Positions 10,984-21,947 of a DNA stretch of 64,000 bases are shown here, in pieces. The stretch's first letter is position 1. The number at the start of each line of letters is the position of its first letter. The notes below the pieces were generated by a model. The model did not search any database. It was not told the DNA's origin and saw nothing but the letters and a program-made list of their open reading frames with translations. Made by a program: the position numbers and the translations under genes. Source of the stretch: Astragalus membranaceus (Eukaryota; Streptophyta; Magnoliopsida; Fabales; Fabaceae); contig CM076849.1 of the NCBI GenBank assembly GCA_039519185.1, positions 117,136,587 through 117,200,586 on the forward strand, in the 5' to 3' direction.

Positions 10984-11260
10984 TGATTGAGGGTAAAGTT
11001 TATATTAGTAATTTGAAAAGCCTCTAATGGAGCGCAGCCCTCTGCTGGGGTTTCCCCATGGGCGCCGCGCCCCCTAGGCTGCCGCCCCCCTTCGCCCCTC
11101 TCCTTCTCAACCTTTTCAACCGCCTTCTCCTTCCCCCTCCACTCCTCGCCCCCCCTCAGCCTTTCATGCCGTCTTCCCCCTGCTGCCCGCTCCATTCTTT
11201 GCTTCGGTTCTCTTCTAGGCGCTGACCCTTTTGGATCTCTCCTGAGGAGCCGCGGCCTCC

Positions 11261-12064
11261 ATGGCCTATTTCACTGATGATTGGTTGCAGCTCCGGTCAG
11301 GGGGCTCAATGGCTGATCCGTCTCAAGATCTTTTATCTTTGTCTGGTTCTTTGCAGATGGGTAGAAAGGGGGATCATGCTCCTTGCACCATCAAAGCGCC
11401 AACTACAGTTTGTGGTTCTACAAGTCGTGATGGGCTTCTTTTTCCAGAGGCGGCGATGGGTGTCAGTGGTTCACATGTTTTGGGTTTCTGCGGTCCTGCT
11501 CTCGGAAATCAGTCTGGTAGCTTGGCACAAGTACAGCCGGTCGTGGATGCTCCATCTGTGAGTGGGGTGAAACGCAAGTCTTTCTCTCAGGCGTTAACAG
11601 GTACACCTCACGCCCCCATATCCTTTGTAGATTTTAATTACAGTAAGCAACAGAAACCTTGTTTAAAGGGAGATGTTCTTGCTGTTAAGATCTCGGAAGA
11701 TGAATATCAGGCTAGTATTGCTGAATGTTTCAATCTATTACATGGTAGAATAATTTTGTCTAAAGGGGATAAACCATATTAGATTAAGGAATTAAAGGAG
11801 AAGTTGTCTACTATGTGGAAGACTTCTTCTGATTGGTCTCTGGTTTCTCTTGGTAAGGGATTTTTTTGAATTCTCTTTTGTATCTAATGAAGACTTTAGG
11901 CGTGTTTGGTCGCTTGGATCGCGATCTTTACAACCGGGAGTTTTGCGCCTGTTTGCTTGGACGCCAGATTTTGACCCTCTTTCTGCAAAATAAACCAATG
12001 CTCAGTGTTGGGTTAGGCTTCATGGTCTTTCCCGGGAGTATTGGAGGTCAAAGATTTTGTTTGA
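11261..12064 (+). pseudogene. LINE ORF1, first part (DUF4283-like)
   Basis: The start MAYFTDDW at 11261 follows a GC-rich leader. The protein is a low-complexity N-terminal region then a DUF4283-type nucleic-acid-binding domain of plant LINE gag-like ORF1 (GRIILSKGDKPY, LKEKLSTMWK, then WVRLHGLSREYW in the last 70 bp). It is broken by a TAG at 11780-11782, an extra T in the T7 run at 11866-11872, and a TAA near 11988. It is then interrupted by Tekay after 12064 and continues in frame at 20885 once one copy of the target duplication is removed. The product would be an RNA-binding chaperone of the LINE particle. Confidence 0.85.
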
Positions 12065-12350
12065 TGTAACATCCTCAAAATAATTAGGCGAATTATTTGG
12101 ATGTTAACCCAATGGGAGTAATTTAGTACCTGACTGGTAAATTTAGTGAGTACTAAAATTATTTACTGGATAACATTAAGTCGTTAACTGGATAATACGG
12201 GTCAATGAAGTTTTGGAATCGAAATAAGGGATAAAGATCAATACGGTAATTGGACCACGCTACCACCTATTTAATAATTAAATATGTGTTGTGTGTGTGA
12301 TTAAAGAAAATAAAAGAATGAAAGAGAAGAAAGAAAGAAGAGATACGCGC

Positions 12351-12428
12351 AGAAGAGGAAAAAGAGAAGAAAAGAGAAGAAAGGAAGAGAAAGAAGAAGA
12401 AGAAAGAAGAAGAGAAAGGAAGAAGAGG
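12351..12428 (+). repeat. 78-bp homopurine tract in Tekay LTR
   Basis: Uninterrupted A/G run, present also at 19048-19125 in the 3' LTR. Such tracts can form triplex DNA. Confidence 0.9.
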
Positions 12429-13550
12429 TGTGAAGCCCACCCTCTCAAATTTCATCACCATCATCCCCTTACTTCCCTCTACAAAACCCTATAACTTGGT
12501 AAGCTTCCCCTCAATTCTTCTCCTTCTCATGGCCTACGAATTTCTAGAGATTTTGGGAATCGATTTGTTGAAATCTCAAGTTGTAAGCTGGAATTGATGA
12601 TTGATTCATGTTTAGGAACAAAGCTAGGAGCGGATTGAACGCGATTGTAAGCTCGAAACGAAGTTAGGAGCAATTCGGTGTTGATTGGGTTCGATTCGGT
12701 GATTTTGACATATCGGCGATTTCGACTCGGCAACGACTCTCGCTTCAAGGGTGAGTTTTACTCACGTTTAGGTTTATTCCGTTTTGAAATGAATTGTGTG
12801 ATTTGTTTTCGAAAGATTTTGAGTCGAAAACGTTATTTTGAAATATATTGCGTTTTAACGAAATTCGTAATCGTTGAGTTTTTGATTGAATTGCTTGATT
12901 GTTTGATGTTGATTGGACTGGTATATTGTCTGGTATTATCTGTTTTTGAGTTAGGAATCGATCGGGGAAAGTTTCGGATCAATCGGAAAGCAAAATTTCA
13001 TGAAACAGGGTATTTTTGGCAATGCTGTCAAATGCACACGACCCGTGCGTCCAGGGCGCACGACCCGTGCGCCTGGTTCGGGTTCAGTGTGCAAAAATGT
13101 CAAACAGGGGGCGCACGACCCGTGCGTCCAGGGGCACGACCCGTGCGCCCAGTTCTGTCCAAAATTTTCAAGTTGTCCAAAATAACTCCGTTTTGATTCC
13201 AATCCTCTCCTAATCCTTTCTTAACCCTTCTATAATGATATTGGGCTTATTATGCCATGATTTTGCGTACGTTTCAAAAGGGTTTTATAAAATACTTTCG
13301 AAGTTGAAAATTGTGTCGAAATGTGGTCAACTAGAGTGCGAGTGTGAACTTGGATTTTATAAAATGTGGATTAAAGTGTTTCATTGATTGTTTGATTTGA
13401 TGGACCGTGGGTTCATAGTATTGTAGATATACGTATAAAGTATATCGAGTTGGGTGACGACCCATTATTTAACATACTAGGGGGAGGCAGTCATGATCCT
13501 TTTACCTAGGCTCCATGCCAATAGGAGAAGGTACTATTGGTAGGGGGGTT

Positions 13551-13738
13551 CACCGCCTTGCAGCGTTCGCGTCAGCGGTGTTATGTTGTTTGTAGTACGC
13601 TTACCGGGTTCTTCGTTCGCGTCAGCGGTATCGTACTAGACTAACAGGTTACCGGGTTCTTCGTTCGCGTCAGCGGTAATCTGTCAAAATGTTTTATGCG
13701 GTCCATCGGGGGTAGCGTTCGCGCAGCCGATGCCGTAT
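13551..13738 (+). other. Conserved-loop hairpin array, four copies (Tekay 5' LTR)
   Basis: Four hairpins share a loop core CGTTCGCGTCAG or CGTTCGCGCAG. Stems: 13551-13556/13575-13580 (CACCGC/GCGGTG); 13602-13606/13626-13630 extended by TAGTACG 13593-13599 with CGTACTA 13632-13638; 13645-13654/13674-13683 (10 bp, one G-U); 13704-13709/13727-13732 (CATCGG/CCGATG) extended by 13696-13701 with 13733-13738. The 3' LTR has the same array near 20248-20435. Confidence 0.78.
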
Positions 13739-14184
13739 TGAATTAATACCGGATTTAATAAATGAGTCGAGAGTGTTAGTAGGGGTCTCGGTAGAACTCA
13801 CTGAGATTGTATCTCACTGTTTAAATGTTGTTGTTTTACAGATAAACAGGGACAGAAGAAAACTCAGAGGCACGAGTAGGTGGCCCCGAGAGATGGATGA
13901 TGACTTAGTTTTAAGTTTAAGTTTATTTTTCCTTCTGTTGTCCATGTATCACAACACTATGACATCATTGTTACGTTATCCTTCATTCCGCTTTCTTGTA
14001 TGATACTGAGCAGGATAGTTCGCTGAATTTTTATGGTCTTATGTGTATTAAGACTGCTTGGCTGTTGTCCAGTGAAAACTATTTTTGCAGTGTTCAGTAT
14101 TTATGCAGGAATTTTATATCTCTGATGTGTTTCTAATGTGCACTTGGGTATTTTTAATAAATAGAAATACCGGGGTGTTACAGT

Positions 14185-14196
14185 TGGTATCAGAGC
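14185..14196 (+). other. Tekay primer binding site (tRNA-Met type)
   Basis: TGGTATCAGAGC starts 2 nt after the 5' LTR. This is the usual complement to the 3' end of initiator tRNA-Met in plant LTR elements. Confidence 0.95.
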
Positions 14197-14316
14197 GGTT
14201 CGACCTAGTCGGACTTAGCTGTTAGGGTCTTTACTCTTTCCAGTTGTGATTTTCTTAGTATGCTATTAGACATTGAGCTTGATCAACTTAATACTTTGTG
14301 CATATTTCGCAGAATC

Positions 14317-17300
14317 ATGGCTAGAAGAGGTAGAGGCGTTCCTCCTCCTGTTGATCCAAATTTTGAGTGGATGCAGAATGTAATTGAGAACCAGCAGAAA
14401 ATGATGCAAGACATGATGCTTATGCATCAGCAGCAACAAATCCTACAGCAAAATGCTCAGCAGCATCAAGCTCCAGAGCCACAAGTGAACCCAAGGAGAA
14501 TTTTCACAGAATTCCTGAAAATGAAGCCCTCCGAGTTTAGAGGTGGGCCGGATGTCATGAGAGCACAACATTGGCTGGATGACATTGAAAAGATCTTTGT
14601 AACAATGCAAGTGACCGATGAAGACAAGTTGAGGTTGGCATCCCATATGTTGAAGGGAGAGGCCAATAACTGGTGGACAAATGCTAGGGCCATGATGGAG
14701 ACAATGGGAACTCCCCCGACTTGGGACAATTTCCGAACATCATTTTTAGAACAATTCTTCCCCACGGCTATGAGGTTGGATAAGGAAAATGAGTTTTTGA
14801 CTTTTACACAAGGAGGCTTGACCGTGGGCCAATACACGGCTAAATTTGAAGAGTTGTATCAATTCTTCGGTTTAGCTGGATATGCCCCAAGTGACCAGTG
14901 GAAAACTGACAGGTACAAATATGGGTTGAGAGAGGATATTGCTCAAAGTCTTAGTTCTTTTCCGAGAACCAACTATGCAGCCATGGTACAACAAGCTTAT
15001 ATCGCCGAAAGTGATTTGTCAAGGTTGTATGCAAGCAGAAAGGCATTCCATCAGAGCAAGAGGAACACTGGGTCATCTAGTTCTCCGATGGGTCACAAGC
15101 ATGACTCGGGCAAGAGTGGTAATTATAAAGGAAAGCAGGTGCAAACAGCCGACCAAATGAAGTTTAGGAATTGTTCCAAGTGCGGAAGGCATCACCGTGG
15201 TGAGTGTCCGTCAAGACCTGATCGGTGCTATGTTTGTAATGAGGAGGGCCACTATGCAAATAAGTGCCCAACAAGGAAGAATCTGCAAAGAGCACCAAAT
15301 GCTCCTGGTCAGGGGCGAATCAACACACTCGATGCTCGAACCATCACACCTACCGATAATCTTCTAAGGGGTACGGGATCTCTTTTTAATAATTCAGTCA
15401 ATATTTTATATGATTCTGGTGCAACTCACTGTTTTATCTCGCAAGCATGTGTGGATCGGTTGGGATTAGCATTGTCTGAGCTATCCGAACCGATAACTAT
15501 TTTAACTGCTGCCAAGGGTCGTGTCCAGACCCAATCTTTATGTGAAAATTGCCTACTTGTCATAGGCGACAGACAGTTTGTTGTGAAATTTATTTGCTTG
15601 CCTATGAGAAGCATGGACATTGTTCTGGGTATGAATTGGATGGCTGAAAATCATGTAACAATCAACTGTGCCGATCGAACTATTAGCTTCGCCTCCGAAT
15701 CCGTAGGATTGACACAGGCAGATTCTGAAGCGACGATCTCTTACACCGAAGCAAGCCAGTCATTATTCCAAGGTGCGGAAGCTATTCTTATTATGTTGTC
15801 TACATCTACTGAAACGGGTTTAGATTTGTCATCTGTGCAAGTGGTAAATGAATTTCTAGATGTCTTTCCGGAAGAAGTTTCATCCTTACCTCCTGACCGA
15901 GAGGTAGAATTCTCAATAGAATTGATTCCTGGTACAGGATCAATCTCTATTGCTCCTTATAGAATGTCTCCTTTAGAGTTGAAGGAATTGAAGTCTCAAC
16001 TTGAGGAATTAATATCGAAAAGGTTCATCCGACCGAGTGCTTCTCCATGGGGTGCTCCGGTATTGCTAGTCAAAAAGAAGGATGGTAGCATGAGATTGTG
16101 CATAGATTATCGACAACTCAACAAAGTGACGATTAAGAATAAGTATCCATTGCCAAGGATAGACGATTTGCTCGACCAACTTCGGGGTGCCGTGGTATTT
16201 TCAAAAATTGATCTAAGATCGGGCTATCATCAAATAAAGGTACGGGCCTTAGATATTCCGAAGACAGCTTTCCGTACGAGGTATGGACATTACGAGTTCG
16301 TAGTGATGCCCTTCGGTTTGACTAATGCTCCAGCGGTATTCATGGATTACATGAACCGAGTGTTTCACACGTACCTTGATCAGTTTGTAGTAGTTTTCAT
16401 TGATGATATCTTGGTGTACTCTAAGACCATTGAGGACCATGTTCAACATCTCCGCATTGTTCTGAACGTACTCCGAGAAAAGAAATTGTATGCCAAGCCG
16501 TCGAAGTGTGACTTCTGGATGCCGGAAGTGAAGTTTTTGGGACACGTGATTTCCCAATCGGGAGTTGCGGTGGATCCCAGTAAAGTAGAAGCGGTGTTGA
16601 ACTGGGAACGACCAACATCTGTTACAGAAATAAGAAGTTTCTTGGGTCTAGCTGGTTACTACAGGAGGTTTATCCAAGGTTTTTCACAATTGGTTCTTCC
16701 ACTTACTCGGTTGACTCGCAAGGCCCAACCGTTTATATGGAATGCCGATTGTGAGGAATGTTTTCAAGAGTTGAAGGTTAGGTTGACTTCTGCTCCAATC
16801 CTAATTCTTCCAGATCCGTCTTTGGATTTTCAAATTTACAGCGATGCTTCTGGGAAGGGTTTAGGGTGTGTTCTCATGCAGAACCAACAAGTTGTAGCTT
16901 ATGCCTCCAGACAGTTGAAGACTCATGAAGAGAATTATCCGACTCATGATTTAGAGTTGGCAGCTATTGTGTACGCACTGAAGATTTGGAGACATTACCT
17001 GTATGGGTCTCGTTTCGAAGTCTTTAGTGATCATAAAAGCTTGAAATATTTGTTTGACCAGAAGGAGCTGAATAACAGACAAAGAAGGTGGGTGGAATTT
17101 CTGAAGGATTATGACTTCGAATTGAAGTATCATCCGGGAAAAGCTAATGTTGTGGCTGATGCACTAAGTAGGAAATCCATTCACATAGCAGGGTTAATGA
17201 TGCATGGAATGGAATTGTTGGAGTCTTTCCGGGACTTAAATTTGGATTCAAAGCCAAAAAGGAACCGGTTGGTGTTGAGCCACATGAGGATCTCTAGTTC

Positions 17301-18711
17301 CATAAGGGATTCTATTCGCTTAGCACAAGAAATCGATGTGAAGCTACAATCACAGAAAGTGTTGCCAGACTTTACCGAAGATAGTGATGGAGTTATTTGT
17401 TTCAACGGTAGGATCTGTGTGCCTGACGATGAGAGTATTAAAAAGCAAGTGCTAGAGGAAGCACACCGGAGTTTATTTTCTGTACATCCTGGATCCACCA
17501 AGATGTATAGAGATTTAAAACAGATGTATTGGTGGCCGGGAATGAAGTTAGAAATTGCTGAATTCGTATCACAGTGCTTAACTTGTCAAAAAGTTAAGAT
17601 AGAACATCAGAAGCCTGCTGGTTTGCTACGGTCACTAGACGTGCCAGTGTGGAAATGGGAAGACATTTCTATGGATTTTGTAATGGCGTTGCCAAAGTCT
17701 CAAGCCGGTAACGACTCCATTTGGGTAGTTGTGGATCGGTTAACTAAATCAGCTCATTTTATTCCAGTTCGTTCTAGCAGTAAAGTGTCCAAGTTAGCTG
17801 AAGTGTATTTGAAGAACATAGTAAGGTTACATGGGGTTCCTACCAGTATAGTGTCGGATCGAGATCCGAAATTCACTTCTCGATTTTGGAAAGCTATGAA
17901 TGAAGCAATGGGGACTAAAGTACTTCTTAGTACCGCTTATCACCCGCAGACCGATGGTCAGACCGAGAGAACTATCCAGACATTAGAGGATATGCTTAGG
18001 GCTTCGGTACTTGATAACGGGAAGAAATGGGAGGATCATCTTCCACTGGTTGAATTCTCATATAACAACAGTTATCATTCCAGTATCGGAATGGCGCCTT
18101 TTGAGGCCTTGTATGGAAGGAAATGTAGAACTCCATTATGTTGGTGGGAAGTCGGTGAGAACCGATTGTTAGGACCTGAGGTGATTCAAGACACTACTGA
18201 AAAGATCCGCCAGATCAGGGAAAGAATGAAAGCTGCTCAAAGTAGGCAAAAGAGTTATGCCGACAAAAGGAGAAGGCCGTTGGAGTTTGAGTCAGGTGAT
18301 CATGTGTTTTTGAGATTATCACCAACAATTGGCACAGGTAGAGCATTACGGGTGAAGAAGCTCAGTCCTCGGTATATTGGACCCTTCCAAATTATCGAGC
18401 GAATTGGGCCTCTTGCATACCGCATCGCCTTGCCTCCTCCATTGTCAAAATTGCATGATGTATTCCATGTGTCTCAATTGCGAAAGTACATTCCCGATCC
18501 AAGTCAACCGTTAGATTTTGAAACGATTGACCTCCGACCGGACTTGTCTTTCCAACCTCATCCAAATTATATCATGGAACGTGGCGAGAGGACGCTACGG
18601 ACGGAGTCAATTCCCATTGTCAAGGTGGTTTGGGATGGTTTTTCCGTCGATGAAGCTACTTGGGAGTTGGAGGACGATATGCGGACCCAGTATCCGTATT
18701 TGTTTTCTTGA
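14317..18711 (+). CDS. Tekay gag-pol polyprotein with chromodomain
   Basis: Encodes the whole polyprotein of a Tekay/Del chromovirus. Counting from the upstream in-frame ATG at 14260: gag capsid region about 95-270; zinc knuckle CYVCNEEGHYANKC at 323-336, preceded by a degenerate one; aspartic protease with D385-SGA; reverse transcriptase with FIDD (D715, D716); RNase H starting at D862; integrase with an HHCC-type zinc region, D1139, D1200 and E1236 (exact D-D-35-E); a C-terminal chromodomain at about 1436-1483. The ATG at 14317 (MARRGRGVPPP) is preferred because gag proteins of this group start there, giving 1464 residues; the longer start adds 19 unlikely residues. No stop or frameshift is present. 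The chromodomain is thought to steer insertion toward heterochromatin. Confidence 0.95.
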   Translation: MARRGRGVPPPVDPNFEWMQNVIENQQKMMQDMMLMHQQQQILQQNAQQHQAPEPQVNPRRIFTEFLKMKPSEFRGGPDVMRAQHWLDDIEKIFVTMQVTDEDKLRLASHMLKGEANNWWTNARAMMETMGTPPTWDNFRTSFLEQFFPTAMRLDKENEFLTFTQGGLTVGQYTAKFEELYQFFGLAGYAPSDQWKTDRYKYGLREDIAQSLSSFPRTNYAAMVQQAYIAESDLSRLYASRKAFHQSKRNTGSSSSPMGHKHDSGKSGNYKGKQVQTADQMKFRNCSKCGRHHRGECPSRPDRCYVCNEEGHYANKCPTRKNLQRAPNAPGQGRINTLDARTITPTDNLLRGTGSLFNNSVNILYDSGATHCFISQACVDRLGLALSELSEPITILTAAKGRVQTQSLCENCLLVIGDRQFVVKFICLPMRSMDIVLGMNWMAENHVTINCADRTISFASESVGLTQADSEATISYTEASQSLFQGAEAILIMLSTSTETGLDLSSVQVVNEFLDVFPEEVSSLPPDREVEFSIELIPGTGSISIAPYRMSPLELKELKSQLEELISKRFIRPSASPWGAPVLLVKKKDGSMRLCIDYRQLNKVTIKNKYPLPRIDDLLDQLRGAVVFSKIDLRSGYHQIKVRALDIPKTAFRTRYGHYEFVVMPFGLTNAPAVFMDYMNRVFHTYLDQFVVVFIDDILVYSKTIEDHVQHLRIVLNVLREKKLYAKPSKCDFWMPEVKFLGHVISQSGVAVDPSKVEAVLNWERPTSVTEIRSFLGLAGYYRRFIQGFSQLVLPLTRLTRKAQPFIWNADCEECFQELKVRLTSAPILILPDPSLDFQIYSDASGKGLGCVLMQNQQVVAYASRQLKTHEENYPTHDLELAAIVYALKIWRHYLYGSRFEVFSDHKSLKYLFDQKELNNRQRRWVEFLKDYDFELKYHPGKANVVADALSRKSIHIAGLMMHGMELLESFRDLNLDSKPKRNRLVLSHMRISSSIRDSIRLAQEIDVKLQSQKVLPDFTEDSDGVICFNGRICVPDDESIKKQVLEEAHRSLFSVHPGSTKMYRDLKQMYWWPGMKLEIAEFVSQCLTCQKVKIEHQKPAGLLRSLDVPVWKWEDISMDFVMALPKSQAGNDSIWVVVDRLTKSAHFIPVRSSSKVSKLAEVYLKNIVRLHGVPTSIVSDRDPKFTSRFWKAMNEAMGTKVLLSTAYHPQTDGQTERTIQTLEDMLRASVLDNGKKWEDHLPLVEFSYNNSYHSSIGMAPFEALYGRKCRTPLCWWEVGENRLLGPEVIQDTTEKIRQIRERMKAAQSRQKSYADKRRRPLEFESGDHVFLRLSPTIGTGRALRVKKLSPRYIGPFQIIERIGPLAYRIALPPPLSKLHDVFHVSQLRKYIPDPSQPLDFETIDLRPDLSFQPHPNYIMERGERTLRTESIPIVKVVWDGFSVDEATWELEDDMRTQYPYLFS

Positions 18712-18748
18712 GGTACGTTGTGTTTAATTTTGAGGACAAAATTCCTTT

Positions 18749-18761
18749 AAGTGGGGGAGAA
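18749..18761 (+). other. Tekay polypurine tract
   Basis: AAGTGGGGGAGAA lies directly before the 3' LTR and would prime plus-strand synthesis. Confidence 0.9.
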
Positions 18762-20879
18762 TGTAACATCCTCAAAATAATTAGGCGAATTATTTGGATG
18801 TTAACCCAATGGGAGTAATTTAGTACCTGACTGGTAAATTTAGTGAGTACTAAAATTATTTACTGGATAACATTAAGTCGTTAACTGGATAATACGGGTC
18901 AATGAAGTTTTGGAATCGAAATAAGGGATAAAGATCAATACGGTAATTGGACCACGCTACCACCTATTTAATAATTAAATATGTGTTGTGTGTGTGATTA
19001 AAGAAAATAAAAGAATGAAAGAGAAGAAAGAAAGAAGAGATACGCGCAGAAGAGGAAAAAGAGAAGAAAAGAGAAGAAAGGAAGAGAAAGAAGAAGAAGA
19101 AAGAAGAAGAGAAAGGAAGAAGAGGTGTGAAGCCCACCCTCTCAAATTTCATCACCATCATCCCCTTACTTCCCTCTACAAAACCCTATAACTTGGTAAG
19201 CTTCCCCTCAATTCTTCTCCTTCTCATGGCCTACGAATTTCTAGAGATTTTGGGAATCGATTTGTTGAAATCTCAAGTTGTAAGCTGGAATTGATGATTG
19301 ATTCATGTTTAGGAACAAAGCTAGGAGCGGATTGAACGCGATTGTAAGCTCGAAACGAAGTTAGGAGCAATTCGGTGTTGATTGGGTTCGATTCGGTGAT
19401 TTTGACATATCGGCGATTTCGACTCGGCAACGACTCTCGCTTCAAGGGTGAGTTTTACTCACGTTTAGGTTTATTCCGTTTTGAAATGAATTGTGTGATT
19501 TGTTTTCGAAAGATTTTGAGTCGAAAACGTTATTTTGAAATATATTGCGTTTTAACGAAATTCGTAATCGTTGAGTTTTTGATTGAATTGCTTGATTGTT
19601 TGATGTTGATTGGACTGGTATATTGTCTGGTATTATCTGTTTTTGAGTTAGGAATCGATCGGGGAAAGTTTCGGATCAATCGGAAAGCAAAATTTCATGA
19701 AACAGGGTATTTTTGGCAATGCTGTCAAATGCACACGACCCGTGCGTCCAGGGCGCACGACCCGTGCGCCTAGTTCGGGTTCAGTGTGCAAAAATGTCAA
19801 ACAGGGGGCGCACGACCCGTGCGTCCAGGGGCACGACCCGTGCGCCCAGTTCTGTCCAAAATTTTCAAGTTGTCCAAAATAACTCCGTTTTGATTCCAAT
19901 CCTCTCCTAATCCTTTCTTAACCCTTCTATAATGATATTGGGCTTATTATGCCATGATTTTGCGTACGTTTCAAAAGGGTTTTATAAAATACTTTCGAAG
20001 TTGAAAATTGTGTCGAAATGTGGTCAACTAGAGTGCGAGTGTGAACTTGGATTTTATAAAATGTGGATTAAAGTGTTTCATTGATTGTTTGATTTGATGG
20101 ACCGTGGGTTCATAGTATTGTAGATATACGTATAAAGTATATCGAGTTGGGTGACGACCCATTATTTAACATACTAGGGGGAGGCAGTCATGATCCTTTT
20201 ACCTAGGCTCCATGCCAATAGGAGAAGGTACTATTGGTAGGGGGGTTCACCGCCTTGCAGCGTTCGCGTCAGCGGTGTTATGTTGTTTGTAGTACGCTTA
20301 CCGGGTTCTTCGTTCGCGTCAGCGGTATCGTACTAGACTAACAGGTTACCGGGTTCTTCGTTCGCGTCAGCGGTAATCTGTCAAAATGTTTTATGCGGTC
20401 CATCGGGGGTAGCGTTCGCGCAGCCGATGCCGTATTGAATTAATACCGGATTTCATAAATGAGTCGAGAGTGTTAGTAGGGGTCTCGGTAGAACTCACTG
20501 AGATTGTATCTCACTGTTTAAATGTTGTTGTTTTACAGATAAACAGGGACAGAAGAAAACTCAGAGGCACGAGTAGGTGGCCCCGAGAGATGGATGATGA
20601 CTTAGTTTTAAGTTTAAGTTTATTTTTCCTTCTGTTGTCCATGTATCACAACACTATGACATCATTGTTACGTTATCCTTCATTCCGCTTTCTTGTATGA
20701 TACTGAGCAGGATAGTTCGCTGAATTTTTATGGTCTTATGTGTATTAAGACTGCTTGGCTGTTGTCCAGTGAAAACTATTTTTGCAGTGTTCAGTATTTA
20801 TGCAGGAATTTTATATCTCTGATGTGTTTCTAATGTGCACTTGGGTATTTTTAATAAATAGAAATACCGGGGTGTTACA
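18762..20879 (+). mobile_element. Tekay 3' LTR
   Basis: 2118 bp, same length as the 5' LTR. Followed by the target duplication TTTGA at 20880-20884. Confidence 0.96.
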
Positions 20880-21728
20880 TTTGAGATCAGTGGTAGCCTT
20901 GGTGCTCCTATTGCTTTGGATGAAGCCACTATGAAGAGGACTTTTGGTCATTTTGCTAGAGTTCTTACTGATGTTGATTTCTCTGAGAAGCTGCATGATC
21001 AATTGTTAGTAGAAAGAGAGGGTTATGCCTTTCTTATCAGGGTGGAATATGAGAGGGTACCTCTATTCTGCAGCTCTTGTGGTAGTATTGGTCATTCTCT
21101 CATGATTTGTAAGAGAACCGCGGAGACGGGGAGTACGAAGTTAAATCCCCTTAGCAAGCCTTCTCGGAATGATAAGGGGAAGTCATTGGAGAAACCGGGT
21201 GAGCCTGACGCTGGCCCAACCATACAAGACAATAGTCTGGTTTTGGTGATGGATGACATCAATCCCAATCGACTCAAGGGTTTTGGCAACACTGTTATTA
21301 CACCTGAAGAGATGGCTGGGGGCCATGATCTTGGTGAAGCTCATACCTGCTCCACCAAGTCTCCCACGACTAGGCTTGACTATGGTGCTTCCTACTCAGT
21401 GGAGACATCTGCTATAAAGAAAAATTGGGCGGATATCTCAGATGATGAGGTTGTCTCGAACTCTCAAGCATCTATGTTATATCCAAACTCCAAAGTCTTG
21501 ATTGTTGACTCAGAGGACATGAATCCAGCAGTTAAAGCTGATATGCAACTTTTAAGTAGGTTGTGGGATAAGTCGCCAGACGATGTGAGTGATCCGGTGG
21601 TTCTTGATTCAGCTGAGAGGTACTCGGAACCGGTTGTGTCCAAGAAACAAAAGAAGAAACAGAAAAAGAGTTTGTCAGTTGGATACAATCTTCGGTCCAA
21701 AGCTAGCTCAATATCTGTCCCTTTCTGA
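20880..21728 (+). pseudogene. LINE ORF1, second part (zinc knuckle)
   Basis: The open frame resumes after Tekay with FEISGSLGAPIALDEATMK. It contains the end of the DUF4283-like domain and a zf-CCHC_4-type region with one knuckle CSSCGSIGHSLMIC (CX2CX4HX4C) encoded at about 21070-21111. An acidic and low-complexity C-terminus ends in a lysine-rich patch (KKQKKKQKK) and stops at 21728. This half has no further breaks. It belongs with 11261-12064. ORF2 (endonuclease and reverse transcriptase) does not follow; the 3' UTR starts at once. Confidence 0.85.
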
Positions 21729-21947
21729 GTTTGTTTTTTCAGCCGTTTTTGGCCTGTTTTGTTGATCTGTTTTCATTTGGATGGTTGGTCTAGGGTGCCT
21801 TGCCCAAGTTTCCATTTTGCTGCTTTGTTTGTTTTTTCCCTGGCCTTGGGTTTTGGTTTGGTCCCCCTGGGTCTTTTTCTGTATTCCTTTTTTCTTTTTA
21901 ATATATATTAGTCTTTGCATAAAAAAAAATTATCTTTCAAAAAAAAA
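21729..21947 (+). other. LINE 3' UTR and poly-A end
   Basis: T/G-rich 3' UTR, an internal A9 (21921-21929), then TTATCTTTC and terminal A9 (21939-21947), followed by the target duplication. Confidence 0.85.

Larger units (their letters stand above)
12065..14182 (+). mobile_element. Tekay 5' LTR
   Basis: Runs from TGTAACATCC to GGGTGTTACA. It carries a 78-bp pure purine tract (12351-12428), GCACGACCCGTGCG-type repeats (13034-13155) and a four-hairpin array (13551-13738). Small ORFs inside are repeated exactly in the 3' LTR and look non-coding. Confidence 0.96.
12065..20879 (+). mobile_element. Intact Tekay-type chromovirus
   Basis: An 8,815-bp element with perfect 5-bp target duplication TTTGA (12060-12064 and 20880-20884), LTRs of equal length (2118 bp) differing at only two positions I could find (near 13078 versus 19772, and near 13753 versus 20450), a tRNA-Met-type primer site, one uninterrupted gag-pol ORF with a chromodomain, and a polypurine tract. 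It sits in the ORF1 of a LINE. All parts needed for autonomous movement look intact, so it is the youngest complete insertion in the window. Confidence 0.95.
10984..21947 (+). mobile_element. ORF1-only L1-type LINE, split by Tekay
   Basis: Flanked by a target duplication ACATACGTTGTTTGT (10969-10983; downstream 21948-21961, its first A merging with the poly-A). The 3' end is TTATCTTTC followed by A9. The element has a 5' leader, ORF1 and a short 3' UTR, and no ORF2. The uninterrupted site is visible in Ogre-2 near 42214. Without Tekay it is about 2.1 kb. Confidence 0.88.

Noticed and set aside
12291..14003. ORFs of 60-172 residues in the Tekay LTR, repeated at 18964-20700
   Set aside because: Identity between copies is due to LTR duplication. 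Content is purine-tract or repeat translation with no domain.
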